A stretch of 38,681 bases of DNA from an uncultured Pelagibacteraceae bacterium (GCA_902521355.1 CABYRT010000009.1:1-38681), one strand, 5' to 3'; positions 12,387 through 22,289 are shown, counted from the first letter of the stretch. The notes: a model not told the origin generated them from the letters alone. Numbers and translations are program-made.

Positions 12387-14407
12387 TTTAATTTTTTTTG
12401 ATATCTTATCCAACCAGGGCTTCTTATTTCACTTTCAAATTCTATATCTTGATTAAAGTGAAATTCATCATCTTCCTTTTCTTCATAACTAGTATTTTTT
12501 TTGATATAATCGTCTGGAAGCTCATCAACAAATCTGGAAGCGATGCTATCCATCCAATCACCTTGATAAAATCTATTCATAGAAAATGAAATTTTTGCAA
12601 TCTTTTTTGCTCTAGTTATTCCTACATAGGCTAGCCTTCTTTCTTCTTCCAATCCATTTTCTCCTTTTTCTTCAATACTTTTTTGATGAGGAAATAAACC
12701 CTCTTCCCAACCTGGTAGATAAACTATATTAAATTCTAAACCTTTAGATGCATGCAAAGTCATTAAATTAACCTTTTCACTTTCCCAGTCTTGGTCTAAT
12801 GAGGTTGCTAAAGCAACGTGCTCCAAAAAACTCTCCAAATTATCAAAATCTTTCATTGCATTTAAAAGCTCCTTTATATTTTCGAGTCTATTTTCATTTT
12901 CTAAATCTTTCTTATTTTTTAACATTTCACTGTAACCAGACTCATCCAATATTATTTGTAAAAGTTTGTTATGATTTATTTTTTTTTTTAAATCGTATCT
13001 CCATTTTTCTAACAAATTTAATAAAGAAATTAATCCAAGTTTCGTTTTTGGCTTTATTTTATTTAATTCAATTAATTTTCTAGAAGCAATTTCTAGAGTG
13101 CAATTATTAGATTTTGCAAATTCTGAAATTGTTTTAATGGTTGAGTCTCCTATTGATCTTTTTGGAACATTAATTATTCTTTCAAAAGACAAATCATCCA
13201 TAGGCTGATGGATACATCTTAAATAGGCTATACAATCTTTTATTTCTGCTCTTTCATAAAATTTGATTCCACCAATTATTCTATAGGGTATTCCAACCTT
13301 TAAAAATCTTTCCTCAAATTCTCTAGTTTGAAAAATTGCTCTCACTAAAATTGCTATTTCATTTAAAGAATTATTTTTTTTAAAATTTTCTATAGTAGAA
13401 CTGATTTCAACCGCCTCATCTTTTACATTCCTAAAGCAATCTAATGTAATTAGATCACCCTTTTCTTGACTTGTATACAATGTTTTACCAACTCTATTTT
13501 GATTATTCTCTATTAACTTTGATGCAACATTCAAAATGTTCTGAGTCGATCTATAGTTTTTCTCTAATCTAATTATTTTAGTATCTTTATAAATTTTATC
13601 AAAATCTAAAAAATTTTTAATCTCGGCACCCCTCCAACTATAAATTGATTGATCATCGTCTCCAACACAACATAAGTTCATATTTGTTTCTGACAAATAT
13701 TTTAGCCATTCACTTTGAATAAAATTTGTGTCTTGATATTCATCTACTAAAATATATTTAAATTTTTTTGAGTAAATTGCTTTAATATCATGATAGTTTT
13801 TAAAAATTTTGACCGTATGTAATATCAAGTCACTAAAATCTGTTGAATTTAGATCTATTAATTTTTTTTGGTAAATTTTATATATTTTTAAAAAATTTTT
13901 CTCTAATGTTTCATTTTTTTTTAAAATAACTTCATCTGGATAAAGTCCTTTATTTTTCCATTTATCAATAATAGACAAAATATACTTTGGTGAAATTTTT
14001 TTAATATCAATATTTTCACCTTTACAAATATTCTTAATAAGTCTTGCCTGATCATCTGTATCAATTATTGTAAAATTTGATTTTAAGCCAACAGCATCAG
14101 CGTGTTTTCTTAAAATTTTTGCACTTATAGAGTGAAATGTTCCTAGCCACGGTAAACCAGTTGCTTCTTTTTTAAGAAGTCTTGATACTCTGGTTTGCAT
14201 TTCTTTTGCAGCCTTATTTGTAAAAGTAACAGCTAATATTTGATTAGAAAAAGCTTTATGACTTCTTATTATATGAGCAATTCTTGAAGTTAAAACTTTT
14301 GTTTTACCTGAACCCGCTCCAGCCACAATAAGAAGTGGCCCATCAAGATGAAGCACGGCTTCTTGTTGCTTTTCATTTAAGTTTGTCAAATAATTAGAAT
14401 TTATCAT
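12383..14407 (-). CDS. uvrD: UvrD/PcrA-type superfamily 1 DNA helicase
   Basis: ATP-dependent 3'-5' helicase acting in nucleotide excision repair, mismatch repair and clearing of stalled forks. Motifs in order are LNEKQQEAV (Q motif), Walker A AGAGSGKT (29-36), TFTNKAAKEM (Ia), Walker B VDEYQDTN, GDDDQSIYSWRGA (III), LEKNYRST (IV), VNLMTLHASKGLEF (V) and EERRLAYVGITRAK (VI). At 674 aa it is a compact member lacking much of the usual C-terminal tail. It heads a two-gene minus-strand unit with pepP and is divergent from the AsmA-like gene with only 30 bp between starts, so its promoter must overlap that narrow gap. I found no LexA-box-like sequence there. Confidence 0.94.
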
Positions 14408-14437
14408 ATTTTTTGTTATATAAATCTTATTAATTTA

Positions 14438-15805
14438 ATGAATAAAATTAAGCAAAACAAAATAGCATTCACTTTAATTTTATTAGCAATAATTACAATT
14501 TTTTCATCATTTACTATTTTATCTTTACCAGTTTTATTTAATTATAAAAGCAAAGTTGCAATAATAGAAAAAAATTTTTATAAAAGTTTTAAAATTTATC
14601 TATTTTCATCAGGAAAAATTTCTTACAAACCATTCCCAAGACCGCATCTTTTAGTTGAAAATGCTTCTCTCAATTTAAATAATACTCAAGAAAAAAAAAA
14701 TCTAATAAATACGTCAAATTTGAAAATTTTTATTTCATTAAAAGATATTTATTCAAAATCATTTAGTAATTTTCTATCTACTCAAATTTCAAATTCAAAT
14801 TTAGAAATAAATATGTCTGATATTAAAGAAATAAGGGATCACTTATATCAGAAAGTTCACAAACCCATTACTTTGCAAAATTGTAAAGTTTTCCTAAAAA
14901 ATAAGAAAAATGAAGTTATATTAATTTCTCCGATAAAAAAAATTTCATTTAAAATAAACAATGATACAAGAATTAAAAATTTTTTATTAAATGGAATAAT
15001 TTTTGGATTAAATTTTAAGTCTGAGTGGAAAAGAAGTTATGACATTCCAAATTTAACTATGCACAATATAAATCTATTTAATCCAAATATTGAAATTAGA
15101 AATAAATTTAAATTTGAAAATTCAAAAATATTCAATGGCAATTCACAAATAGTCTATGCACATAACAAACTTGAATATGATATTAAATTTAATGATAACA
15201 GAATTGAGATTCTTTCTCCGAATAAAAAAAAAACAAATTTTAATCTTGATAGTAAAATTCAACTTAACCCATTTTATTTTGAAGGTGATTTAACAATTAA
15301 GAAAATAAAAGCTGATAAGATTTTCAATACAATTTTGATGAGTCTATTCACATTTGATGAAAATTTTGTTGGCAATTTTAATGGTAAATTAAAAATCAAA
15401 TTTGATGATTTAAAAAATAGGTTAATAAAAAAAGGTGAAATTGATTTTGAAATAAACGAAAAAAAAATTAAATTTGAGAAGGCAAAGTTTTACTTAGACA
15501 AAATTGGCATTATTAATTCAAATATAAGCTTTGTTGAAGATGATGATAATTTAAAATTTATATTAAATAATCAACTAAATATCGAAAATCATATTGAGTT
15601 CGCGAAAATGTTTCAAATTGGATCAAATAAAATAAAAAAAGTTAAAAAAATATACTTTGATGCAGAAAAAACTATTGGAGATAGAAATCTTACTATTTCA
15701 AATGTTAAAATTGGTACGAATTTAAGAAAAAATAAATCAAACGAAATTTTTTATGTTAAAAATATACAAAATTTAAGATCATATATTAGAAAAATAATCG
15801 ATTAG
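14438..15805 (+). CDS. AsmA-like envelope protein
   Basis: Probable inner-membrane-anchored periplasmic protein of the AsmA family; such proteins are implicated in outer-membrane biogenesis and bridge-like lipid transport. One N-terminal transmembrane segment (about residues 9-30) is followed by GKISYKPFPRPHLLVENASL (about 57-76), which closely matches the first conserved beta segment of AsmA proteins. The rest is alternating beta-like sequence with no catalytic motif. At 455 aa it is shorter than E. coli AsmA, and I see no clear C-terminal AsmA_2 block. It overlaps fumC tail-to-tail by 4 bp. The family call is fairly firm; the substrate is unknown. Confidence 0.7.
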   Translation: MNKIKQNKIAFTLILLAIITIFSSFTILSLPVLFNYKSKVAIIEKNFYKSFKIYLFSSGKISYKPFPRPHLLVENASLNLNNTQEKKNLINTSNLKIFISLKDIYSKSFSNFLSTQISNSNLEINMSDIKEIRDHLYQKVHKPITLQNCKVFLKNKKNEVILISPIKKISFKINNDTRIKNFLLNGIIFGLNFKSEWKRSYDIPNLTMHNINLFNPNIEIRNKFKFENSKIFNGNSQIVYAHNKLEYDIKFNDNRIEILSPNKKKTNFNLDSKIQLNPFYFEGDLTIKKIKADKIFNTILMSLFTFDENFVGNFNGKLKIKFDDLKNRLIKKGEIDFEINEKKIKFEKAKFYLDKIGIINSNISFVEDDDNLKFILNNQLNIENHIEFAKMFQIGSNKIKKVKKIYFDAEKTIGDRNLTISNVKIGTNLRKNKSNEIFYVKNIQNLRSYIRKIID

Positions 15806-17190
15806 CTTGGCTTAATCATACTCATAGGATCAATCAATAAATCATAATCTTTCTCATTTATCAAACCCGACTTAATTGCTTCTTTTCTCAACTTTGTACC
15901 ATTCTTTAATGCTTTTTTTGCAATCTTTGCTGCATTATCGTAACCTATCTTTGGTGCTAAAGCAGTAACTAGCATTAGTGAATTATCTAAATGTTCTTTA
16001 ATTTTTTTTTTGTTAGCTATTATCCCTTTTATGCAATAAATACTAAAATTTTTAACACTGTCCGCTAAAATATCTATTGATTGTAAAATATTATAAGCAA
16101 TCAAGGGTTTAAATACATTTAACTCAAAATGTCCATGACTACCTGCAACAGTTATACCAGTATGATTTCCAATTACTTTTGCACAAACCATTGTAACTGC
16201 TTCACATTGTGTCGGGTTGACTTTGCCAGGCATAATTGAGGACCCTGGTTCATTTTCTGGTAAGATAAGTTCTCCATAACCAGCTCTAGGACCAGACCCT
16301 AAAAATCTTATATCATTTGAAATCTTCATTAATGCAACAGCACAAGAATTTAAAGATCCAGAAAAATTCACTATTGCGTCATGTGCAGCTAATTCTGAAA
16401 ATTTATTTGGTGCAGGTCTAAATTTTATTTTACAAAATTTTCTAATTTCACTAACTATTTTTTTGTCAAAATTTTTTTTGGAATTTATACCTGTACCAAC
16501 AGCAGTACCACCTTGAGCTAAAAAATAAATATCTTCTAAACAATATTTTATTCTAGCAATACTCTTTTTGACTTGTTCATGATATCCAGAAAATTCTTGA
16601 CCAAGAGATAATGGAGTGGCATCTTGAAGATGTGTTCTTCCAATTTTCACAATTTTTTTAAATTCTTTACTCTTTTTTTTTAATGAATCTTCTAACAATT
16701 TTAAACTAGGTAAAAGCTTTTTGATAGTTTCTGTTGCTACAGATATATGCATTGCTGTTGGAAAAACATCGTTTGTTGACTGAGATTTGTTTACATGGTC
16801 GTTTGGATGAACAGGTTTCTTTGATCCTTTTTTACCCTTTAAAATTTCTATAGCTCTATTTGCTATTACCTCATTTACGTTCATATTAGTTTGTGTTCCA
16901 GAACCAGTTTGCCATACCTTTAAAGGAAAATTCTCTTCCATTTTGCCTGAAATAATTTCATTTGAGGCCTTAATAATTGATTTAGCAATTCTAGGAGAAA
17001 TTAGCTTATCTTTTTTATGAACTATGGCCGCGCTTCGCTTAATGATTGCAATAGATCTTATTATTGATTCTGGAACATATATTTTGCCAATATTAAAAAA
17101 TTTTTTAGATCTTTGAGTTGACGCACCCCAATATTTATCATTTGGTACTGCAATACCACCTATACTATCAAATTCTTTTCTAGTTTTCAT
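15802..17190 (-). CDS. fumC: Class II fumarate hydratase FumC
   Basis: Oxygen-stable, iron-free fumarase of the TCA cycle that interconverts fumarate and (S)-malate. Visible features are the superfamily signature GSSIMPGKVNPTQCE near residue 313, TGSGTQTNMNVNEV near 96 (substrate binding), NKSQSTNDVFPTAMHI near 133, and GRTHLQDATPLSLGQE near 182 with its catalytic histidine. At 462 aa it is full length. The N-terminal DSIGGIAVPNDKYWGASTQR matches FumC rather than argininosuccinate lyase or aspartase. It stands alone on the minus strand, overlapping the AsmA-like gene's tail by 4 bp. Confidence 0.97.
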   Translation of the reverse strand: MKTRKEFDSIGGIAVPNDKYWGASTQRSKKFFNIGKIYVPESIIRSIAIIKRSAAIVHKKDKLISPRIAKSIIKASNEIISGKMEENFPLKVWQTGSGTQTNMNVNEVIANRAIEILKGKKGSKKPVHPNDHVNKSQSTNDVFPTAMHISVATETIKKLLPSLKLLEDSLKKKSKEFKKIVKIGRTHLQDATPLSLGQEFSGYHEQVKKSIARIKYCLEDIYFLAQGGTAVGTGINSKKNFDKKIVSEIRKFCKIKFRPAPNKFSELAAHDAIVNFSGSLNSCAVALMKISNDIRFLGSGPRAGYGELILPENEPGSSIMPGKVNPTQCEAVTMVCAKVIGNHTGITVAGSHGHFELNVFKPLIAYNILQSIDILADSVKNFSIYCIKGIIANKKKIKEHLDNSLMLVTALAPKIGYDNAAKIAKKALKNGTKLRKEAIKSGLINEKDYDLLIDPMSMIKPS

Positions 17191-17251
17191 TTGTTTGAAA
17201 AAATAACCAATTAATTTATATACTAGTTTTTAATAATCTTACAGGAGTAAA

Positions 17252-17623
17252 ATGACAAATTTTCAAAAAGTGAAAAATTTTATGGAAACTTTTGGGCAAG
17301 AAGTTAAATCAAAACCTTCTTTAAGTTCTGATAAAATTAATATGCTAAGATACAATTTGATTAAAGAGGAATTGGACGAGTTTAAACAAGCCTTAGATAA
17401 CAATGATCTATTAGAAGTAGCTGATGCTTTGACAGATATTTTATATGTAACATATGGAGCAGGTCATGCATTTGGAATTGATTTAGATGCTTGTTTCGTT
17501 GAAGTTCAAAATTCTAATATGAGTAAACTTGGATTAGATGGCAAACCAATCTTTAATGATCAAGGTAAAGTAATGAAAGGTCCAAATTATTTTAAACCAG
17601 ACTTATCTAAATATATTAAGTAA
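17252..17623 (+). CDS. MazG/PRA-PH-like nucleotide pyrophosphohydrolase
   Basis: Small all-alpha NTP pyrophosphohydrolase-like protein. The Mg-binding pattern of the superfamily is present: EELDE (E39, E40, E43) and EVADALTD (E55, D58, D62). Such proteins hydrolyse (d)NTPs or related nucleotides to the monophosphate and PPi; some act in histidine synthesis (HisE) or in cleaning the nucleotide pool. The 123-aa length and C-terminal GLDGKPIFNDQGKVMKGPNY fit a group annotated as phosphoribosyl-ATP pyrophosphohydrolase-like, but with no his genes nearby a housekeeping role is as likely. A good ribosome binding site (AGGAG at 17243-17247) supports the start. It overlaps ygfZ tail-to-tail by 8 bp. 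Confidence 0.75.
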   Translation: MTNFQKVKNFMETFGQEVKSKPSLSSDKINMLRYNLIKEELDEFKQALDNNDLLEVADALTDILYVTYGAGHAFGIDLDACFVEVQNSNMSKLGLDGKPIFNDQGKVMKGPNYFKPDLSKYIK

Positions 17624-18509
17624 TTTGAAGCCAATCAGGTTTTATGACTTTTATCTTAGCAGAACCACAAGTAAATGTTTTATCAAAATCAAATTTTTCA
17701 TTTTTTACTTTGATAAGAGCGTAGGGATAATTATCGTTTATTAATACTTTTCCTATTTCATCTTTCTCAGTTGTTATGATATCATTCTCTAAATCGCCCT
17801 TTATTACCTCAATTGGTAAAAGACGTTTGTTTAATTTGTCTTTTAATTTTATTCTTGCAGTATTTTCTTGTCCTACATAGCATCCTTTTTTAAAATCTAT
17901 TGCATTTAACTCATCAAAGTTACACTCAATACCAAAAAGTTTATTTTGAAGTTTTTCAGTATTATTTTGCGGAATACCAATTTCATGACTTAATTTGTAA
18001 TATTCATTTTTATCTGCACTTTGAAGTCCAAGTTTTTTTAATGATAAATATAATTTTTCTAAATTGATTACTATTCTTGCTCCAAGCTCGATATTTCTAG
18101 GATCTAAAAAAATACTATCTTCTCTAAATTTTATTGTATTACCAGCTCTAGAATTTGAATTTTCCATATCAAAAAATCTTTCTTTACTAATAACTGCAAT
18201 TACAAATTCATTACTTAAATTTAAAATTTCTACTTTTGATCTAAGTTTATATAAATTTAATTGTTTAAATAAATCATCGATATTTTTTTTCTCACAATCT
18301 AAAAAATATCCAGATTTATGTTTTAATATAATGAAGTCATACAAATATTTTCCCTGCGGAGTAAGTAAAGCGGAATAACATGAATTATTTTCATCTACTT
18401 TGTTGATATTATTTGTAACTATATTTTGAAGAAATTCTTTACAGTCTTCACCCGAAACATATAAAAGTCCTCTGTCCTCTAAAATATAAACATTATTTTT
18501 TTTCATCAT
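17616..18509 (-). CDS. ygfZ: YgfZ/GcvT-domain folate-binding Fe-S/tRNA-modification protein
   Basis: YgfZ-family protein that binds tetrahydrofolate and supports Fe-S enzymes such as MiaB. The diagnostic motif KGCYVGQEN lies about three-quarters of the way along, with the invariant cysteine present. The N-terminal LEDRGLLYVSGEDCKEFLQ is the usual family start. I place the start at one of two consecutive ATGs (18509 or 18506); an upstream in-frame ATG at 18548 would add about 13 poorly conserved residues and reach to within 2 bp of the divergent dihydroorotase start. The remaining gap of about 40 bp must hold both promoters. Confidence 0.87.
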   Translation of the reverse strand: MMKKNNVYILEDRGLLYVSGEDCKEFLQNIVTNNINKVDENNSCYSALLTPQGKYLYDFIILKHKSGYFLDCEKKNIDDLFKQLNLYKLRSKVEILNLSNEFVIAVISKERFFDMENSNSRAGNTIKFREDSIFLDPRNIELGARIVINLEKLYLSLKKLGLQSADKNEYYKLSHEIGIPQNNTEKLQNKLFGIECNFDELNAIDFKKGCYVGQENTARIKLKDKLNKRLLPIEVIKGDLENDIITTEKDEIGKVLINDNYPYALIKVKNEKFDFDKTFTCGSAKIKVIKPDWLQIT

Positions 18510-18549
18510 TGATAGATACTTTAGAATAATATAATAACAAATTCTCAAA

Positions 18550-19860
18550 ATGTTAGATCTTATTATAAAAAATGGAGAATGTTATATCGAAGGAAAACTT
18601 ACTAAGACTAATATTGGCATTAAGAATGGAAAAATCTCAATAATTGGCGATTTAAATAACGAACAGAGTAAAGCATTTATTGATGCAAGTAATTTACTAG
18701 TTTTACCTGGCTGTATGGATACCCAGGTTCACTTTAGAGAGCCTGGATCAACAAATGCAGAAGACTTACATACTGGAAGTAAGGCAGCTATTGCTGGTGG
18801 TATAACAAGTGTTTTTGAGATGCCAAATACAAATCCCCCAACAGCAAATATGAAAGAATTTAATAACAAGCTAAGTCTTGCTAAAAATAGGATGTATTCA
18901 AATTATGCTTTTTATTTTGGAGCAACTCCTAATAATTCAACTGATTTAGCAAAGCTTAAAGGTTTAGATGGATGTTGTGGAGTAAAGCTTTTTGCGGGTT
19001 CCTCAACTGGAAATTTATTAGTTGATAAAGAAGAAGATATTGAAAAAGTATTCCAAAATACTTCAAAAATAGTTGCAGTACATTCTGAAGATGAAGAAAT
19101 AATTAACTTGAGAAAAAAATTAATTGAAAGAGGCAATGTTCATTCACATCCTGTATGGAGGAATGAAGAATGTGCAATGTCATCTACAAGAAGAATTGTT
19201 AGGATTGCAAAAAGACTTAATAAAAAGGCGCATATATTACATGTTACAACAAAAGAAGAGGTAGATTTTTTATCGCAAAATAAAGGAAATATTACTTTTG
19301 AAATTACTCCACAACATTTAACGATATATGCACCAGATTGTTATGACAAACTTGGGACCTTTGCACAGATGAACCCTCCTTTAAGGGATAAATCACATTA
19401 TGATAGACTATGGTATGCTATTAGAAATAACTATAACGATACTATTGGTTCTGATCATGCACCTCATTTGAAAGAAAATAAATTAAAAGAGTATCCTCAG
19501 TCACCATCTGGTATGCCTGGAGTACAAACATTATTACCCGTTATGCTAAATCATGTGAATGACAAAAAACTTACATTGGATCAACTAATTAAACTTCTTT
19601 GTGAAAATCCAGTTTCGGTATTTGGCATTAAAAATAAAGGATTTATTAAAAAAGATTATGATGCTGACTTTACAATAATAGATATGAATCGAACAATTGA
19701 AATTAAAAACGAAAATATTCATAGTAAGTGTGGATGGAGCCCATTTGATGGCTATAAATTTAAAGGTTCGCCAGTTTATACAGTTATTAATGGTGATATT
19801 AAAATGAAAGAAGATGAAATTTTAGGAGACCCATCTGGTAAACCAATTCTTTTTGATTGA
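18550..19860 (+). CDS. pyrC: Dihydroorotase (amidohydrolase)
   Basis: Zinc amidohydrolase that cyclises carbamoyl-aspartate to dihydroorotate in pyrimidine synthesis. DTQVHFREPG (57-66) is the first metal motif; it has Gln59 where the classic HxH has its first histidine, but keeps His61 and Arg63. GVKLFAGSSTG (Lys, probable carboxylated bridge), VHSEDE (His), HILHVTT (His) and SDHAPH (Asp) follow in order. At 436 aa it fits the longer type I-like enzymes. Hydantoinase or allantoinase is possible from fold alone, but FREPG and overall spacing favour dihydroorotase. It ends 1 bp before the convergent SMR gene. Confidence 0.87.
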   Translation: MLDLIIKNGECYIEGKLTKTNIGIKNGKISIIGDLNNEQSKAFIDASNLLVLPGCMDTQVHFREPGSTNAEDLHTGSKAAIAGGITSVFEMPNTNPPTANMKEFNNKLSLAKNRMYSNYAFYFGATPNNSTDLAKLKGLDGCCGVKLFAGSSTGNLLVDKEEDIEKVFQNTSKIVAVHSEDEEIINLRKKLIERGNVHSHPVWRNEECAMSSTRRIVRIAKRLNKKAHILHVTTKEEVDFLSQNKGNITFEITPQHLTIYAPDCYDKLGTFAQMNPPLRDKSHYDRLWYAIRNNYNDTIGSDHAPHLKENKLKEYPQSPSGMPGVQTLLPVMLNHVNDKKLTLDQLIKLLCENPVSVFGIKNKGFIKKDYDADFTIIDMNRTIEIKNENIHSKCGWSPFDGYKFKGSPVYTVINGDIKMKEDEILGDPSGKPILFD

Positions 19861-19861
19861 T

Positions 19862-20194
19862 TTATATAGTTTTACTTGAATACATATTTACAAGTGTCAC
19901 TCCAACTACAATAAGAAACATCCCCAATATAGCTTGCCAACTTAAAGACTGTTTAAAAAAAATATATCCCAATATCGCAATAGTAAAAATACCAAGTCCA
20001 CTCCAAGTTCCATAAACAATCGCAATTGGTAATTTATCAACTACAAAAGTAAGTAAATAAAAAGCAGATAAATAAAATCCAGCTAAAAATACTGTTGGTG
20101 TTACTTTTGTAAAGTTTTGAGTAACAGGAAGAAGCATTGTTCCACATACTTCACAAATAATTGCTCCTACTAAAAAAAGATATGTCTTAAGCAT
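19862..20194 (-). CDS. Small multidrug resistance (SMR) family transporter
   Basis: 110-aa inner-membrane protein with four predicted transmembrane helices, closely resembling EmrE in layout. Glu15 in AIICEVCGTM is the proton/substrate-coupling carboxylate, and AIVYGTWSGLGIF corresponds to the conserved EmrE helix-3 stretch with its tyrosine and WSG. SMR proteins exchange protons for lipophilic cations or guanidinium; which applies here cannot be read from sequence. Its ATG shares one base with the stop of the acyl-CoA synthetase gene (TAATG), implying co-translation. Confidence 0.87.
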   Translation of the reverse strand: MLKTYLFLVGAIICEVCGTMLLPVTQNFTKVTPTVFLAGFYLSAFYLLTFVVDKLPIAIVYGTWSGLGIFTIAILGYIFFKQSLSWQAILGMFLIVVGVTLVNMYSSKTI

Positions 20195-22089
20195 TATTTT
20201 AAAATATTGCTATTTATTAAGTCTTCTTTTATCTCATCAAGGATTGCAGGATCATCAATCGTTGCAGGCATTTTATATTCTTCTTTATCAGCAATCTTTC
20301 TAATTGTTCCTCGTAGAACTTTTCCAGATCTCGTTTTTGGTAATCTTTTAACAACAATTGCTATTTTAAAAGCTGCAACAGGTCCAACTTTATCTCTAAC
20401 CATTTGCACACACTCTTTTGAAATAGTCTCATTATCCTTTGAAACACCTGCTTTTAGAGCAATTAAACCAATTGGTAATTGTCCTTTTAATTGATCTTTT
20501 ATTCCTATTACTGCACATTCAGCAACAGATTGATGTTCTGATAAAACCTCTTCTATTGCACCAGTTGAAAGTCTATGGCCTGCAACATTTATTATGTCAT
20601 CAGTTCTAGACATAATCCAAATATATCCATCATCATCAATATGTCCTGCATCGTAAGTTTGATAGTAGCCACTATAATTCGACATATAATTTTGTTTATA
20701 TCTCTCATCTGCATTCCATAAAGTTGGGAATGTTCCTGGAGGCAGTGGAAGTTTAACAACAATATCTCCCATCTCATTTGGTTTAGCTATTGTTTGATCT
20801 GGTTTAATTATTTTTACATCATAGCCTGGGACTGCTTTACAGGCTGATCCATATTTTGTTTCTTGCATTTCAATTCCAGTACAGTTTGAACTTATCGCCC
20901 AACTAGTTTCAGTTTGCCACCAATGATCAATTACAGGAACCTTTAGTAAATTTTCAGCCCATTTAATCGTATCCGGATCTGCTCTTTCACCTGCTAAAAA
21001 TAGTGATTCAAATGAACTTAAATCATATTTAGAAAAAAATTTACCCTCTGGATCTTCTTTTTTAATTGCTCTAAATGCTGTTGGGGCTGTGAATAAAGAT
21101 TTGATTTTGTATTCTGATATTATTCTCCAAAAAACTCCAGCATCAGGAGTACCCACAGGTTTACCTTCAAATAAAAGAGTTGCACAACCTTTGAATAATG
21201 GAGCATAGACAATATAGGAATGTCCTACTATCCAACCAATATCACTTGCTGACCACCAAATATCGTCTTGATCAATGTTATAAATATTTTTCATAGTCCA
21301 TTTAAGAGCAACTATGTGACCACCAATATCTCGAACTATTCCTTTTGGAATACCTGTGGTCCCCGAAGTATAAAGGATGTAAGCATAATCATTGGCACTC
21401 ATCTCAACGCAATCTTTATCATTTGCTCCAGATAGCGCTTCGTCCCAACTTATTTCTAAAGGTTTATTTAATTTTACTTCGTGATCTTTTCTTTGAAATA
21501 ATATTACTTTTTCAACTTGGTGTTTTGCTAATTTTAAAGCCCCATCTACAAGTGGTCTGTACTCAACTGTCCTTCCAGGTTCAAATCCACACGATGCTGT
21601 AATTAAAATTTTAGCTTTACTATCATCAATTCTACTAGCTAACTCATTTGAAGCAAAACCACCAAATACAACAGAGTGGATTGCTCCAATTCTCCCACAT
21701 GCAAGCATAGCAACCACAGCCTCTGGTATCATTGGCATATAAATTATTACACGATCTCCTTTTTTAACTCCTTGCTTATCTAAAGCGCCTGCAAATTTTG
21801 AAACTTTTTCTTTTAATTCTTTGAAAGTAAACTTTGATTTATTGCCTGTAATTGGGCTGTCATAGATTAAAGCAGTCTTATCACCTCTGCCTTGATCAAT
21901 ATGATGGTCTAAGGCATTGTAGCATGTATTTGTTACACCATCTTCAAACCATTTATAGAATGGAGGGTTGTCTTTTTTTAAAATCTTAGTTGGTTTTTTG
22001 AACCAAAACACATCTTCAGAAATTTTCTGCCAAAATTCCTCAGGATTTTTTAGAGATTCGCTGTAAATTTCTTTATAATTTCTGTTCAT
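20194..22089 (-). CDS. prpE: Propionyl-CoA synthetase-like acyl-CoA ligase
   Basis: AMP-forming short-chain acyl-CoA synthetase that activates propionate or acetate via an acyl-adenylate. Motifs are YTSGTTGIPKG (A3, near residue 238), WWQTETSW (A5), and the C-terminal hinge and TRSGKVLR with the acetylatable catalytic lysine near residue 590. The N-terminal FYKWFEDGVTNTCYNALDHH and ALIYDSPITGNK are more like PrpE than Acs. At 631 aa it is full length. It leads a two-gene minus-strand unit with the SMR transporter and is divergent from proteorhodopsin across 214 bp. Substrate preference (propionate versus acetate) is inferred from similarity only. Confidence 0.87.
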   Translation of the reverse strand: MNRNYKEIYSESLKNPEEFWQKISEDVFWFKKPTKILKKDNPPFYKWFEDGVTNTCYNALDHHIDQGRGDKTALIYDSPITGNKSKFTFKELKEKVSKFAGALDKQGVKKGDRVIIYMPMIPEAVVAMLACGRIGAIHSVVFGGFASNELASRIDDSKAKILITASCGFEPGRTVEYRPLVDGALKLAKHQVEKVILFQRKDHEVKLNKPLEISWDEALSGANDKDCVEMSANDYAYILYTSGTTGIPKGIVRDIGGHIVALKWTMKNIYNIDQDDIWWSASDIGWIVGHSYIVYAPLFKGCATLLFEGKPVGTPDAGVFWRIISEYKIKSLFTAPTAFRAIKKEDPEGKFFSKYDLSSFESLFLAGERADPDTIKWAENLLKVPVIDHWWQTETSWAISSNCTGIEMQETKYGSACKAVPGYDVKIIKPDQTIAKPNEMGDIVVKLPLPPGTFPTLWNADERYKQNYMSNYSGYYQTYDAGHIDDDGYIWIMSRTDDIINVAGHRLSTGAIEEVLSEHQSVAECAVIGIKDQLKGQLPIGLIALKAGVSKDNETISKECVQMVRDKVGPVAAFKIAIVVKRLPKTRSGKVLRGTIRKIADKEEYKMPATIDDPAILDEIKEDLINSNILK

Positions 22090-22212
22090 TTTGATTTGCT
22101 ATTTGGTGTCATTTTTCTATTGAATTTATGCAACAGGTTGTATTTAATTTTAAAAAGTCAGTAAAATCAACACTTATAACGCGGCAAAAAGTCTTCAACA
22201 AACTAATTTAAT

Positions 22213-22241
22213 TTGATATTAACCCCCTAACTTTGGATAAA
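22213..22241 (+). promoter_or_regulatory. Putative sigma70-type promoter for proteorhodopsin
   Basis: TTGATA at 22213-22218 and GATAAA at 22236-22241 are separated by 17 bp, which would start transcription near 22248 and give a leader of about 55 nt. The boxes match consensus at five and four of six positions. The surrounding 214 bp (22090-22303) is the longest non-coding stretch in the window and must also hold the divergent prpE promoter; I see no small ORF or known riboswitch in it. Confidence 0.45.
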
Positions 22242-22258
22242 CCTTTGTGATTTGTCCG

Positions 22259-22276
22259 TAGTTTAAATTTAAACTA
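22259..22276. promoter_or_regulatory. Perfect 18-bp palindrome in the proteorhodopsin leader
   Basis: TAGTTTAAATTTAAACTA is perfectly self-complementary. It lies just downstream of the putative transcription start and about 15 bp upstream of the Shine-Dalgarno sequence, a position suited to a repressor operator. With no loop and only two G/C pairs it is unlikely to be an RNA terminator. Function is inferred from position and symmetry only. Confidence 0.45.
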
Positions 22277-22289
22277 AAAAAAACTAACG

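Noticed and set aside
20207..20494. 95-aa plus-strand frame inside prpE
   Set aside because: Lies wholly within a well-supported gene on the other strand; low-complexity shadow.
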